Positions 15,762 through 24,117 of a stretch of DNA of 64,000 bases are shown here, piece after piece (the stretch's first letter is position 1; each line of letters opens with the position of its first letter). The stretch covers positions 1 through 64,000 of the forward strand of contig NZ_JADYVD010000010.1 of assembly GCF_020193575.1 (NCBI RefSeq). Direction: 5' to 3'. Made by a program: the position numbers and the translations under genes. This stretch comes from Ensifer sp. IC4062. GTDB taxonomy: Bacteria; Pseudomonadota; Alphaproteobacteria; Rhizobiales; Rhizobiaceae. The notes beneath the pieces are model-generated. The model had not been told where the DNA came from, did no database searches, and saw only the letters and a program-made list of their open reading frames with translations.

Positions 15762-16867
15762 TATGCGGTCCTCTGAAACAATTGGATTTGATTGTCACCG
15801 GCTGCGACACCCCTTGCCCTCCATGTGCCAGCCAGTTGAGCTCCCAAGCCAGAATAATATTGAGTGACATAACTTATCGTTTGACCACTGTAGATATAAA
15901 TGCCGACGCTTTGGTTGCGGTTGACCCATGTATTCGTGGACGCGCCTAATACATGGCCAATCGGTAAACTTGTCGCATCCTGCGTGGAACCCGTATAAAC
16001 CTCTGCCGCTGTGAACCCCAATGCGTGGGTGTGGCTGGTGGTTGTCACGCTGTTCGTCGTGTCGTTGGTGATGCTCGAGGGCGTGCCGAGCGTCAGGGTC
16101 CGGCTTGCCGAAAGATCGCCGCCTCCGGTCAGTCCGTTGCCGGCGGTCATTGTCGTCGCGGTTGATGCCGCTCCCATCGAGGCGCGAGCCGTTGCGCCGC
16201 TTTCCGCGACCCAGGTGGTCCCGTTGCCGACGATGACGTTGCCATCGGTGACCGCGAGTCCCGCGATGGCCGCAAGACCGGCATCGTAGGCCTGAACGTT
16301 GGTCCCGATCGCAAGGCCGAGGGTCGAGCGGGCGGTTGCCGCGTCGGCATCGTCGAGAAGCGTGCGGACGAAGGCCGTCAGCGGGGTGATGGCATAGGTG
16401 TCGGCGGCCGTCGTATAGATCATGCGGTCGGCAGCCGTTGCCAGCCCGGCGATCGATTGCAGCCCGGCGTCGAACGCCTGGACATTCGTGCCGATGACGA
16501 GACCCAGCGTGGAGCGCGCCGCCGCCGCGTCGGGGTCGTCGATCAGCGATCGGCCGAACGGCGTCAGTGCCGTAGTCGCATAGGCGTCAGCCGCGGTCGT
16601 ATAAATCGTCTTGTCGGCGCCGGTCGAAAGCCCGGAGATCGAACTCAGCGCCGCGCTTGCTGCTTGCGCACCGAGCGCCGAGCGGGCGGCGCTGGCGCTT
16701 GTGGCACCGGTACCGCCCGCGGTAATCGGCCGCGCGGCATTGGCATCGGCCGTGAGGTCGTCGATCAGCGCATTATAGGGTACGCTTTGGATCGTCGTGT
16801 TGGGCACGCCCTTGGTGCCGGCCGGTGGGGAATAGACTCCGCCTGTTCTTGGCAAGATAGCCTCCAT
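15761..16867 (-). CDS. Phage tail fibre/collar-type protein with internal repeats
   Basis: A 368-residue protein. Residues about 55-200 carry three degenerate repeats built on ARSTLGLxIGTNVQAYDAGL and DRMIYTTAADTYAITPLT, typical of trimeric fibres. Gly/Thr-rich segments follow (TAGNGLTGGGDLSASRTLTL) and a C-terminal domain ends RTA. The N-terminus (LPRTGGVYSPPAGT) is like phage fibre attachment regions. A gggagg ribosome site is buried in a hairpin just upstream of the ATG. Confidence 0.85.
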   Translation of the reverse strand: MEAILPRTGGVYSPPAGTKGVPNTTIQSVPYNALIDDLTADANAARPITAGGTGATSASAARSALGAQAASAALSSISGLSTGADKTIYTTAADAYATTALTPFGRSLIDDPDAAAARSTLGLVIGTNVQAFDAGLQSIAGLATAADRMIYTTAADTYAITPLTAFVRTLLDDADAATARSTLGLAIGTNVQAYDAGLAAIAGLAVTDGNVIVGNGTTWVAESGATARASMGAASTATTMTAGNGLTGGGDLSASRTLTLGTPSSITNDTTNSVTTTSHTHALGFTAAEVYTGSTQDATSLPIGHVLGASTNTWVNRNQSVGIYIYSGQTISYVTQYYSGLGAQLAGTWRARGVAAGDNQIQLFQRTA

Positions 16868-16868
16868 G

Positions 16869-16892
16869 AAAAAGGCCTCCCGATGGGAGGCC
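16869..16892 (-). terminator. Hairpin with U-run overlapping the tail-fibre ribosome-binding site
   Basis: On the minus strand the sequence ggcctcccatcgggaggcc forms a perfect 8-bp stem with a 3-nt loop, followed by ttttt and, one base later, the fibre ATG. The 3' arm contains the gggagg ribosome-binding site. It can act as an intrinsic terminator and also hide the ribosome site. Confidence 0.65.
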
Positions 16893-17033
16893 GTTTGAAG
16901 ATTGGAAATGGTCGGTTTCGGATGGTCGCGCCCAGGGTGCCGGCGGCTCGGTGTCGCGAATTGCGCAGCGTGCCTGCCTCAGGTCAGGTGACGAACAACC
17001 GATGCAGAACACAACTTACCCGGCGGCGCCTCG

Positions 17034-17423
17034 TCAGTCCGGCATCCGCAACTTGGATTCATCGACATAAACGCCGGCAAAGAGGTGATAAAGCAAAGGA
17101 CGCAGCACAAACCTTGAAAAAATAAATGTAACGTCCTCGAATACACTGTCATAATTTAGGTATAGGTAGTCTACTCCGACTACATAGTCGCAGTAATTTT
17201 TCTCTTCATTCAACACGCAAAAGCCAGTCTCGGCACCGGGCTCAATGTAAACAGCCGAAAATTCCCTCTCTGTCACGAGGGAATAATCATTAACACGCAC
17301 CTCTGCCTTCGGAACAAGATAGACGACCGCTTCATAACCGATGACTTTGGGGAGCGTATAGACGTGGAGAACCGCATAAGACATTATTAGCAGGTATATT
17401 AGCCCGTAGAAAATCTTAGCCAT
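17034..17423 (-). CDS. Hypothetical membrane-anchored small protein
   Basis: A 129-residue protein from the ATG at 17423: an N-terminal transmembrane helix (YGLIYLLIMSYAVLHVY) and a Val/Tyr-rich domain with two cysteines. Base composition is clearly more AT-rich than its neighbours, suggesting recent acquisition. The frame is open upstream, but that part runs into a repeat. It lies downstream of the DUF6973-like gene. An immunity-type role is possible but only by position. Confidence 0.55.
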   Translation of the reverse strand: MAKIFYGLIYLLIMSYAVLHVYTLPKVIGYEAVVYLVPKAEVRVNDYSLVTEREFSAVYIEPGAETGFCVLNEEKNYCDYVVGVDYLYLNYDSVFEDVTFIFSRFVLRPLLYHLFAGVYVDESKLRMPD

Positions 17424-17522
17424 TCTGCCCCCCAACTCATGTTTGCTTATATCGTAGCCATTACACGGTACACGAAAGCACCCCCTGCTGCCTCGCCGGT
17501 CGCGATGCGGCAAGGCTTCTTC

Positions 17523-17575
17523 TCCCATCCTGTGCTCGTCACAGGAACCCAGCCAACCCACGTCTGGCGTGTACT
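17523..17575. repeat. Family A palindromic repeat
   Basis: A copy reading cccatcctgtgctcgtcaca then ggaacccagccaacccacgt, with a degenerate terminal palindrome. It separates two small putative membrane-protein genes inside the prophage module. Confidence 0.65.
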
Positions 17576-17585
17576 GCGCGTCTGA

Positions 17586-17747
17586 TCAAGAGGAAAGCCA
17601 GCGAACGAGCGCGGCGGAGAAGCCGGCAATAAGAAACCAAAGCAAGGCAGTTCGACCTTTGGACAACCTCACGCCAAAGTACTGCAAACCGTAACGAGCC
17701 GCCAACAAAAGGACAGCAATTACGATACCAACAACAACCGAAGACAT
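17586..17747 (-). CDS. Small two-helix membrane protein
   Basis: A 53-residue protein from the ATG at 17747: two hydrophobic helices (VVVGIVIAVLLLAARYGL and ALLWFLIAGFSAALVRWL) with a positively charged loop. It sits downstream of the DUF6973-like gene on the same strand. The ribosome site is weak. Possible immunity or holin-like protein; function unknown. Confidence 0.45.
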   Translation of the reverse strand: MSSVVVGIVIAVLLLAARYGLQYFGVRLSKGRTALLWFLIAGFSAALVRWLSS

Positions 17748-18070
17748 AGATGTACTTGGCTCCCCTACCGGCGTATCGGTTCCGACGCGACGCATCGGAA
17801 CGGCGAACCTTCCTCGCCCGCTTCGGCTCGCCTTCTCGCCGATGGCCACCCGAGTCGCGAGGATAGGCAATGTTCGACTCGTTGCAACGGATACTTGCTT
17901 TCGCATCGCGGAATACGTGCAGAGAGGAGCGAGAACGAGATCCCGGCGCTCCGCCTGCCCGTCAACGCCGGAACCGGTAAGGCGAAGGCAGGTCGTCGCC
18001 GAGATAGTAACCGGTGAAGTCACCCAGCGGGTAGTGGTATTCGTAGTTCCTTGGCCCGTCGCCGACCGCG

Positions 18071-18871
18071 CTACCGATAGCCGCCGGCACTAGGATCTCG
18101 GCTGTTGAAATAGAGTGCCGCGCGCCTTCGCGCCATTTCGGTATCGGCGGGAGCAGGAGGGACACTCCCCACATCCGAAACCAGTTCTCCGCTCCGCATC
18201 GCATCCACAACAAATTCGAGAAGCTCGCGGTAGTCCGCATCAGGGTTTCCCACGCCAATCTCGCGTCCGATGCGGTTATTGTGAAGGTCCATGCGATGCG
18301 ATTTATAACTGGATGGAGCCATTCTCTCGCGCCCATCTCCCACAGCAGCCGCCATCTCCGGATTGCGCTGAGCCATGCGTGCGCTCCAGAGCGCGTGACG
18401 TATCCCGTCTCGGCAATCGCCCTGCGGACTCTTTGCGGGATTGTAGTCTTTCCTCGGTGCGCAGCCTCGGACGTTTATGTCTCGACTTGCCCATCCGGCG
18501 CGCATGCCGTCATAAAGGGGCGTAGCCGCGTGTCCGTTCAACTTGAACATTTCTAAAAGCGCCGCTCCTCCGTCACCCGGACCAGTTGGCGACCAGCCGA
18601 ATTCGCGCTTTAGTTCCGCGAGTTCGTCCGCCGTCAATATCTTTCCGGAACCTGGATCGTTGCGTAGACGAACTCTCCCGGCAAGTTCTGCGCTAGCTTC
18701 TCGTAGCACGTTGACGGTTTTTGCCACTCCCGCGGCAGATGAATCTGGTAGCGGGGACGGTGATTGCTGCATGCGCGCCCGTTGTTCAGGGGCGGCAGAA
18801 GCCTGCTTCTCGGAAAGGGCAAGCGCATCGGCGAAGGTCAAGCCATTCAGCAGGGTCTTGTAGTTTGGCAT
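18071..18871 (-). CDS. DUF6973-like putative toxin-domain protein encoded in prophage
   Basis: A 266-residue protein. The first ~110 residues are helical and low-complexity. Residues about 145-215 carry GDCRDGIRHALWSARMAQ, GDGRERM and SHRMDLHNNRIGREIGVGNP, a His/Asp/Asn-rich pattern resembling the DUF6973 domain found in polymorphic toxin-like proteins. The frame ends GGYR at 18071, but an adjacent frame continues with protein-like sequence (PRNYEYHYPLGDFTGYYLGD) to a stop at 17962, so a 3' indel is suspected. Small membrane proteins follow downstream. Confidence 0.6.
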   Translation of the reverse strand: MPNYKTLLNGLTFADALALSEKQASAAPEQRARMQQSPSPLPDSSAAGVAKTVNVLREASAELAGRVRLRNDPGSGKILTADELAELKREFGWSPTGPGDGGAALLEMFKLNGHAATPLYDGMRAGWASRDINVRGCAPRKDYNPAKSPQGDCRDGIRHALWSARMAQRNPEMAAAVGDGRERMAPSSYKSHRMDLHNNRIGREIGVGNPDADYRELLEFVVDAMRSGELVSDVGSVPPAPADTEMARRRAALYFNSRDPSAGGYR

Positions 18872-18997
18872 AGATTCATCCTTTTGAGTCGCGGTCGCGG
18901 GGCGCCCAATCAGCGCAAAGTTTGCGATGATTTGTCACACGGCCGGTCGCCGTTATCCGCGGGCGAAGCGTGGAGTTTGGTTACGGTGGCGGTCACC

Positions 18998-20260
18998 CTA
19001 CTTCCGCCCCTTCCCCGCCGCGAAAAGCCGGCCATAATCCACCCGGCGCATACCGTCGGCCCCGCGCAGCACTGCATCCGGCCGGCTCTTCTCCACCTCC
19101 TGCGCCATCACGCCGATATGCTTCGGCCCCGAACCCGGCTCGCCCCTGTAGCGGAACTCATAGAGGTTATGCCCGTTGAGCCTGCCGGCCTTCTCGATGT
19201 TCTTCTTGGCGCGGCGGTCGGATAGCGGAAGGTTGCCGATGATCGACGCAATCGATCCCATCATGTCCTCTCCAGCCTGCTGCCGGGCGTTATAGGTCGC
19301 CATCTGGTTCTGGTAGTTCTGCTGCACCAGCCCGGCATAGTCGACCGGCTGAATCGACTGACCCTGCGTCGGCACGAAGCTCGGGTTCGTCACCTGCCCG
19401 CCGGACAGGAGCGCCGAGATTTCGTTGATCGGCTGGTTGCGCTGGGCATATTGCTCGTTGAGATAATTGGCGCGGGCGGTGTTCTGGGCGTTGATCCGCG
19501 CCTGCTCGGCGTTGAAGCTCTGGTCCTTCAGCGCGTTGTTGGCGGCTGTCGCAGACTCGCTGTTCTGGTGCATCTGCTGCTTGGCGTTGTTGCCGAAGTC
19601 GGCGTTCTGCAGTGCCTGGCCATAGGCCTGCGCCTGCGCCGCATTCTCGAAGCTCGCCTTCTGGTTCGCGAGATTGGCAAGCCGCGTCTGCTCCTGGCCG
19701 GCGTTGAGCACCGCCGCGATGCGGGCGTCGTTGGACGTCCGGTTCGCCTCGTCGATTGCCCGGTTATAGGCCTCCGATCCCGGCTGCAGGCCCTGGTTGG
19801 CGAGCCGCGTTTCGAGCGCCGCCCGGTCGCGCTCGAGCTGCGGGTTGAGCCGCGCCATCAGCGCGTTTTCGTATTTCGACGTGTCGAAATCCGTCTCGTA
19901 GCTGCGGGTGATGTTGCCGGCATTGCCGACAGAGGTTTGAAGCTCGGGCCCGCCGGAAAACTGCTGGTACTGCGGAAGCTGGAGCTTCGAAGGGTCGCCG
20001 GCGGCCGGCGCCTTCGAAATGTCCATCGGCTTGCCGAGCAGATCGTTGAGCCGACTCGATTGCGAAGTGGCGAGCGTCGCGAGATTGAGGCTCGCCAGAT
20101 CGTTCTGGTCTTTGATCTTCTTCTGCATCGGCGAGAGCGCCTGCGTCGCCGTCGCCACTGGCAGATCGTAGACGTTTCCGCTCAAGGGATCGGTCCATTT
20201 CTGCGTCGTGTAGCTGTAGGTGAGGCTGCCGTCCGGCGTCACCTGGTTGACATTGCCCAT
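18998..20260 (-). CDS. Phage tail protein with C-terminal Peptidase_S74 chaperone domain
   Basis: A 420-residue protein. The long middle is Gln/Asn/Ala-rich coiled coil. The C-terminus (LSDRRAKKNIEKAGRLNG, YEFRYRGEPG, HIGVMAQEVEKSRPDAV) is the S74 intramolecular chaperone, which trimerises and then auto-cleaves in tail fibres and spikes. The ATG at 20260 is used, but the frame extends upstream with protein-like sequence (KAPTPPDPKATAAAQTATNI) and no start, implying an N-terminal frameshift near 20300-20363. A GTG at 20363 immediately follows the upstream gene's stop and is the likely original start. Confidence 0.82.
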   Translation of the reverse strand: MGNVNQVTPDGSLTYSYTTQKWTDPLSGNVYDLPVATATQALSPMQKKIKDQNDLASLNLATLATSQSSRLNDLLGKPMDISKAPAAGDPSKLQLPQYQQFSGGPELQTSVGNAGNITRSYETDFDTSKYENALMARLNPQLERDRAALETRLANQGLQPGSEAYNRAIDEANRTSNDARIAAVLNAGQEQTRLANLANQKASFENAAQAQAYGQALQNADFGNNAKQQMHQNSESATAANNALKDQSFNAEQARINAQNTARANYLNEQYAQRNQPINEISALLSGGQVTNPSFVPTQGQSIQPVDYAGLVQQNYQNQMATYNARQQAGEDMMGSIASIIGNLPLSDRRAKKNIEKAGRLNGHNLYEFRYRGEPGSGPKHIGVMAQEVEKSRPDAVLRGADGMRRVDYGRLFAAGKGRK

Positions 20261-20363
20261 GTATCCGTTGGCGACCGCCGTGCCGATATTGGTCGCGGTC
20301 TGTGCCGCCGCCGTCGCCTTCGGATCGGGGGGCGTGGGAGCTTTTGACTTTCCGATAGCACAC

Positions 20364-20810
20364 CTACCTTCGATTGACGGGATGCGCCCGCCAGTCGTTG
20401 TCTGTCAGAGTGAAGATGATTTCCGCCTCCTCCCGCCCGCGAAGCCGGGGGATGCGGTGGCTCGTGAATCCGAAGCGCCGGGCGATCTCGACCATGCCGC
20501 GGTTCTCCTCCGAGACGCGCAGCACCGCTATCTGGCAGCCGATTTCGTCGAAGGGATAGCCGAACATGGCCTTCAGCACCGGCCGCGTCAGCCAGCGCTT
20601 GCTTGTGGCTGCGGCCGAAAGCTCGATGACGCCCGCTTCGGGCGAATAGTTGTGGTAAACGACGCCGGCGACGAGCCTGCCCTCCTCCGTCACGCCAAGC
20701 GTGGTGAAGTCGGCAAAGCCGCGTCCGCAGCCGTCGATATGGGCGGCAACGAAGCCGGCGATTGCTTCGTTCCTCGTCGGGTCGCCCGCGCCGCCCCAGA
20801 TGATGTTCAA
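20364..20810 (-). CDS. GNAT-fold acetyltransferase-like phage protein
   Basis: A 148-residue protein with GNAT features: VAGVVYHNY beta-strand region, RPVLKAMFGYPFDEIGCQIA and the late SEENRGMVEIARRFGF helix. It is read from a TTG at 20810 that overlaps the upstream TGA (TTGA), with an excellent gggggaggcg ribosome site. Proteins of this type often sit among podophage tail genes; the substrate is unknown. The longer frame upstream is a shadow of the neighbouring gene. Confidence 0.75.
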   Translation of the reverse strand: MNIIWGGAGDPTRNEAIAGFVAAHIDGCGRGFADFTTLGVTEEGRLVAGVVYHNYSPEAGVIELSAAATSKRWLTRPVLKAMFGYPFDEIGCQIAVLRVSEENRGMVEIARRFGFTSHRIPRLRGREEAEIIFTLTDNDWRAHPVNRR

Positions 20811-22435
20811 GCGCTCGCCTCCCCCGCCGTGACTTGCAGTGTGGCGAGATCCACTTCGATATCGAGTTTCACCGCGCCGCCGGAGGTGATGACGCAGCCA
20901 ACCGCCAGCATGTCGCCGCTCGCGCGCACGTTCTGGCGAAAATCGTAACGCAGCGACTCCGACACGCCGTCCCAGCGCGCTACGTCCCAGAGGCCGACGT
21001 CCCATTCCGGCGAGGCCGTGTCGCCCTCCGTCACGCGGTCGAAGGGCGGCACCGTTCGGTCGAAGTCGGCGCGGGCGAAAAGTTGCGCCTTCGGTTTCGT
21101 CTTGGCGCGAAAATACATATGCGCCATCGTCGCCGCCGTTCGCTGGCCGAATTGTCCGGCCGGCGTGAACTGCGAGAGATAGGTGGCGGCAAAGGCCAGC
21201 CCGTCGTCGGTGCCGCCGGTGTCGCCCTGCCAGCAATAGCCCTCGCGCGAGCCGAAGAAGAGCCCGCCCTGCAGCGTCTCGAAGCAGTTGGCCCGCCAGT
21301 TGCTGATTGTCGACCAACGCCCGCTCAAGACGTTCAGCACGAAGGTCTTGTCGCTGACGACGCTGTTGTCGGGAAAGGCGACGAAGATAAGGTTCTGCTC
21401 GGCCCAGGGCTTTAGCGTCCAGCCGGAGCCGGTGGCGTTCGCCGCCTGCCGCCAGTCGTCCTCGATCGGCCGCGACACCGAAACCTGCGTCAGCGCCTGC
21501 CGGTCGCGCTGAAACACCTGCGACATCGGCGTCAGTCCGTCGGAGGTCGCAATCAGCACGTCGCCGCCGACGCGGATCCAGGCGTTCTTTCCGAGCGGCT
21601 TGCCGATCTGGTAGACGCCCTTCAGCGCGAAATCGCTGGCGCTCGAAGGGTCGGAGCCGGCATAGACGGCGATCTCCCCTTCCGTCGAGACGAAGACGCA
21701 GAGATCGGAAAGCCCGTCGCCGCTTTCGAGCGACCAGGAAAAGCCGGTGATGAGCGATCCGCCCTTCTTCATCACCCCGCCAAGCGGAAACACGGCCGCC
21801 GCGCCGCCGATCGCGTTCACCGGCAGGTAATAGGCGTCGAGCGTCGCGTTCTTCAGGAAGAATTCGCGATTCTTGAACAGCCAGCCGTAGTTGAGCTGCG
21901 CCATGCTCGTGCTGTCGGAAAAGGTGATCGTCGGCGTCGTCGTCCAGCTCGTGCCATCATAGATGCGGCGCGTGTCGGCGCCGTTCAAGCAGACGAGAAA
22001 CGAGCCGCCGGCGGTGGTGTGCTGGAAGGCGCACCAGTCGCCACCGGCAAGCCCGCTAACGGCCGCAGCCGTAGTTGCCGGCGGAGCGGCCGGCGCGGTC
22101 ATGTTGTAGATCGCGCTCGCCGTTGCCATGAACAGCTTTTCGTTGCTGCCGAACTTGTATTTGAAGGCGCTGCGGATGGCGCCGCCGTCGGCCGCAAGCC
22201 CCACCTTTCGCGAGCCGCCGCGGATCTTGCAGCCGGCAAGCGTCGGCAGGAAATTGGTAAGCACGGTGGCCGAGCCCGGAGTCTGCGACGCCATGTCGGC
22301 GGTGGTGACGAGACCCTGTTTCGGAGCCGGAAACGTCACCGATTGCGAGGTCTGCGGCCGGCCGATGCTCGCCTGCCCGCGGTCGGTCTGCCGCAGGCGG
22401 CCAGGCCGAACTGTCATCATGCGAACCGTCGTCAT
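20807..22435 (-). CDS. Tail hub/stabilisation-like phage protein (P22 gp10-like by length and position)
   Basis: A 542-residue, beta-rich protein with many Gly, Trp and aromatic residues (NREFFLKNATLDAYYLPVNA, GSREGYCWQGDTGGTDDG). Position after two gp4-like adaptor genes, and length, suggest the packaged-DNA stabilisation or tail-hub role seen in P22-like phages. The ATG overlaps the upstream gene's stop. The family assignment is by context rather than a diagnostic motif. Confidence 0.65.
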   Translation of the reverse strand: MTTVRMMTVRPGRLRQTDRGQASIGRPQTSQSVTFPAPKQGLVTTADMASQTPGSATVLTNFLPTLAGCKIRGGSRKVGLAADGGAIRSAFKYKFGSNEKLFMATASAIYNMTAPAAPPATTAAAVSGLAGGDWCAFQHTTAGGSFLVCLNGADTRRIYDGTSWTTTPTITFSDSTSMAQLNYGWLFKNREFFLKNATLDAYYLPVNAIGGAAAVFPLGGVMKKGGSLITGFSWSLESGDGLSDLCVFVSTEGEIAVYAGSDPSSASDFALKGVYQIGKPLGKNAWIRVGGDVLIATSDGLTPMSQVFQRDRQALTQVSVSRPIEDDWRQAANATGSGWTLKPWAEQNLIFVAFPDNSVVSDKTFVLNVLSGRWSTISNWRANCFETLQGGLFFGSREGYCWQGDTGGTDDGLAFAATYLSQFTPAGQFGQRTAATMAHMYFRAKTKPKAQLFARADFDRTVPPFDRVTEGDTASPEWDVGLWDVARWDGVSESLRYDFRQNVRASGDMLAVGCVITSGGAVKLDIEVDLATLQVTAGEASA

Positions 22436-23034
22436 GATGTCCCCCTGTCCGCATTGATCTCCTGCAGGAGATCCGCCTCGAATTCAGCGAGGTTGTCCTC
22501 GAAGGAGAGGCCCTTCTGCCGCTTCCAGCGCCAGATCAGTCCCTTCTTCAGCAGCCGCTCGGGAAAGAGCGTCGTGTCGTCGTCGGCACGAAAGGTATCG
22601 CGTTCCTCGTAAGGATCGCCGAGCACCCAGTTCTTCGAAACGTAGTCGATCGTCGCGCCGGCGGCGGAAGCGGCCGGCGAGAAGAGCATCGTCTTGCCGC
22701 TGAGGTGGCAATAAGGTTCGCCGGAAGCGACGCCGGCGATGACGGCCCATTGGCCACCGTTGGTGACCGGGCGGAAGAAGCGGCCGTCCGCCGCCCGCAC
22801 CGACCCTCCCGGTGCCAGCCGCTGATAGTCGGCAGGCACGAGTTCCGGCGAAGCGGAAACGGTATGCGTCTTCAGCATCCGCTTCCAGTCGGCGCGCCGC
22901 GCGATCTCCGCGCCCGCTTCTTCTGCCAGCGCTACCATCGTCTGTGCATTCGGATCGTTGGTCCCGTAGACGCTGTCGAAGCGGTCGAGCGAGACGATGT
23001 CAGAGACTTCGTTGATCACGGCCAGAAGCGTCAT
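22432..23034 (-). CDS. Phage head-tail adaptor protein (second of two)
   Basis: A 200-residue protein starting MTLLAVINEVSDIVSL, a typical opening of podophage neck proteins. It contains a RRADWKRM segment and a beta-rich middle with a C-terminal helix. Four-base overlaps with genes on both sides place it in one translationally coupled unit. Likely sits between portal and tail; exact role inferred from synteny. Confidence 0.68.
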   Translation of the reverse strand: MTLLAVINEVSDIVSLDRFDSVYGTNDPNAQTMVALAEEAGAEIARRADWKRMLKTHTVSASPELVPADYQRLAPGGSVRAADGRFFRPVTNGGQWAVIAGVASGEPYCHLSGKTMLFSPAASAAGATIDYVSKNWVLGDPYEERDTFRADDDTTLFPERLLKKGLIWRWKRQKGLSFEDNLAEFEADLLQEINADRGTS

Positions 23035-23627
23035 GGCGTCAGCCCTCCGATGACGATTTCGGCATTGCCCCAGCGCAGGCGCTCGTCGGCAAGCCCCAAC
23101 CCGGCCATCGCCTGACGCTTCAGTGCCTCGGCCGCACCCGCCTTGGCGGCATCGCGCTCCCGGACGGCGATTTCCTCGACCAGCGCGTAGAGGTACACGT
23201 CCGGTGCCTTTTCGATCAGCCAGTTGCCTGGCGTGGCGGCCGTCAGGGGCGGGATTTTCGCGTAGTAGGTCAGGCGAATGTCCTCGGCTCCCTTCGGCCG
23301 CACCTTGATGGCGCTGCCGACGATGGCGTAACCGAGCGGCGGACCGCCAGATGTCTCGTGACTGCTGAGCTCCTGCAGCGGCAGAACCCGCAGCGCCCGG
23401 CCGTCGGCGGCAAGCACCTGCCGCGCCTCCAGGAAATCCGCCGGCAGGCTGCCGTCGCCTTCGGTCAGCGGCACCGCCGCCGTCTTCTCCATCTCAGCGA
23501 CACGCAGGACGCGGTTGAGCTTGAGCTCGGCCAGCACGAGGAAACGCGGAAAAAGATGGGCGATGTCGTCGCGGCCGGAATAGTCGCCGGCGTCGACGAG
23601 GAGTGACGCATAATCGGATATGGTCAT
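23031..23627 (-). CDS. Phage adaptor protein (gp4-like)
   Basis: A 198-residue protein opening MTISDYASLLVDAGDYSGR with FPRFLVLAELKLNRVLRVAE and LPADFLEARQVL, the pattern of phage adaptor proteins that join portal to tail. It overlaps the next gene by four bases. The repeated Ala-rich C-terminal helix (AKAGAAEALKRQAMAGLGLA) would pack on the portal ring. Confidence 0.72.
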   Translation of the reverse strand: MTISDYASLLVDAGDYSGRDDIAHLFPRFLVLAELKLNRVLRVAEMEKTAAVPLTEGDGSLPADFLEARQVLAADGRALRVLPLQELSSHETSGGPPLGYAIVGSAIKVRPKGAEDIRLTYYAKIPPLTAATPGNWLIEKAPDVYLYALVEEIAVRERDAAKAGAAEALKRQAMAGLGLADERLRWGNAEIVIGGLTP

Positions 23628-23947
23628 AGATGTCCCTCGAAGCTGCGCCAGGCGCGGTTGTCACCGTCGTTGAGCCACCGCTTCACATAGCGGTCGTCGC
23701 CCTCGGAATGGGCTTTCACCAGGCTTTCGGAATGCGCCAGGTTGAGCGGGATCGAGGCGACCTTGGTCCATTCGCCGAAGGCATTGCCGGCGGTGGCGTG
23801 GCGGGTGAATTCGTTCTGGCGGACGAGGTTCTCGACCGGATAGTCCGTCCGCCAATGAGTCCTGTTGCCGTCCTCCATGACCCAGACGGAGCGGCCGGTC
23901 TGAAAATCATAATCGAAGAGCTTCCATTCACCGTCGCGGATCACCAT
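23624..23947 (-). CDS. Hypothetical phage protein
   Basis: A 107-residue protein from the ATG at 23947, which has a ggagag ribosome site; a GTG two codons earlier is less likely. The sequence (FDYDFQTGRSVWVMEDGNRT, REGDDRYVKRWLNDGDNRA-like C-terminus) is conserved-looking but unassigned. It is coupled to the adaptor gene by a four-base overlap. Confidence 0.65.
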   Translation of the reverse strand: MVIRDGEWKLFDYDFQTGRSVWVMEDGNRTHWRTDYPVENLVRQNEFTRHATAGNAFGEWTKVASIPLNLAHSESLVKAHSEGDDRYVKRWLNDGDNRAWRSFEGHL

Positions 23948-23949
23948 GG

Positions 23950-24117
23950 TCACTCTCCCGGCAGCGGATCGGCCCGCTCGGCCTTGCCGTTGGCGATCAG
24001 CGTCTTGGCCTCGCCGAGGCTCAAGAATACGACGGTTCCCGCCGGCGTCCGCTCGCCATCGTTGAGCCAGACGTCATGGACCAGCCGGACAGGCACCGGC
24101 TTCTTTGTTTCGGACAT
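23950..24117 (-). CDS. Small hypothetical phage protein
   Basis: A 55-residue protein from the ATG at 24117, ribosome site ggag. Sequence begins MSETKKPVPVRLVHDVWLND, a short beta-rich chain with no assigned family. It follows immediately after an intrinsic terminator, so its expression may need read-through or a local promoter. It heads the tightly overlapping 24117-20364 gene set. Confidence 0.65.
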   Translation of the reverse strand: MSETKKPVPVRLVHDVWLNDGERTPAGTVVFLSLGEAKTLIANGKAERADPLPGE

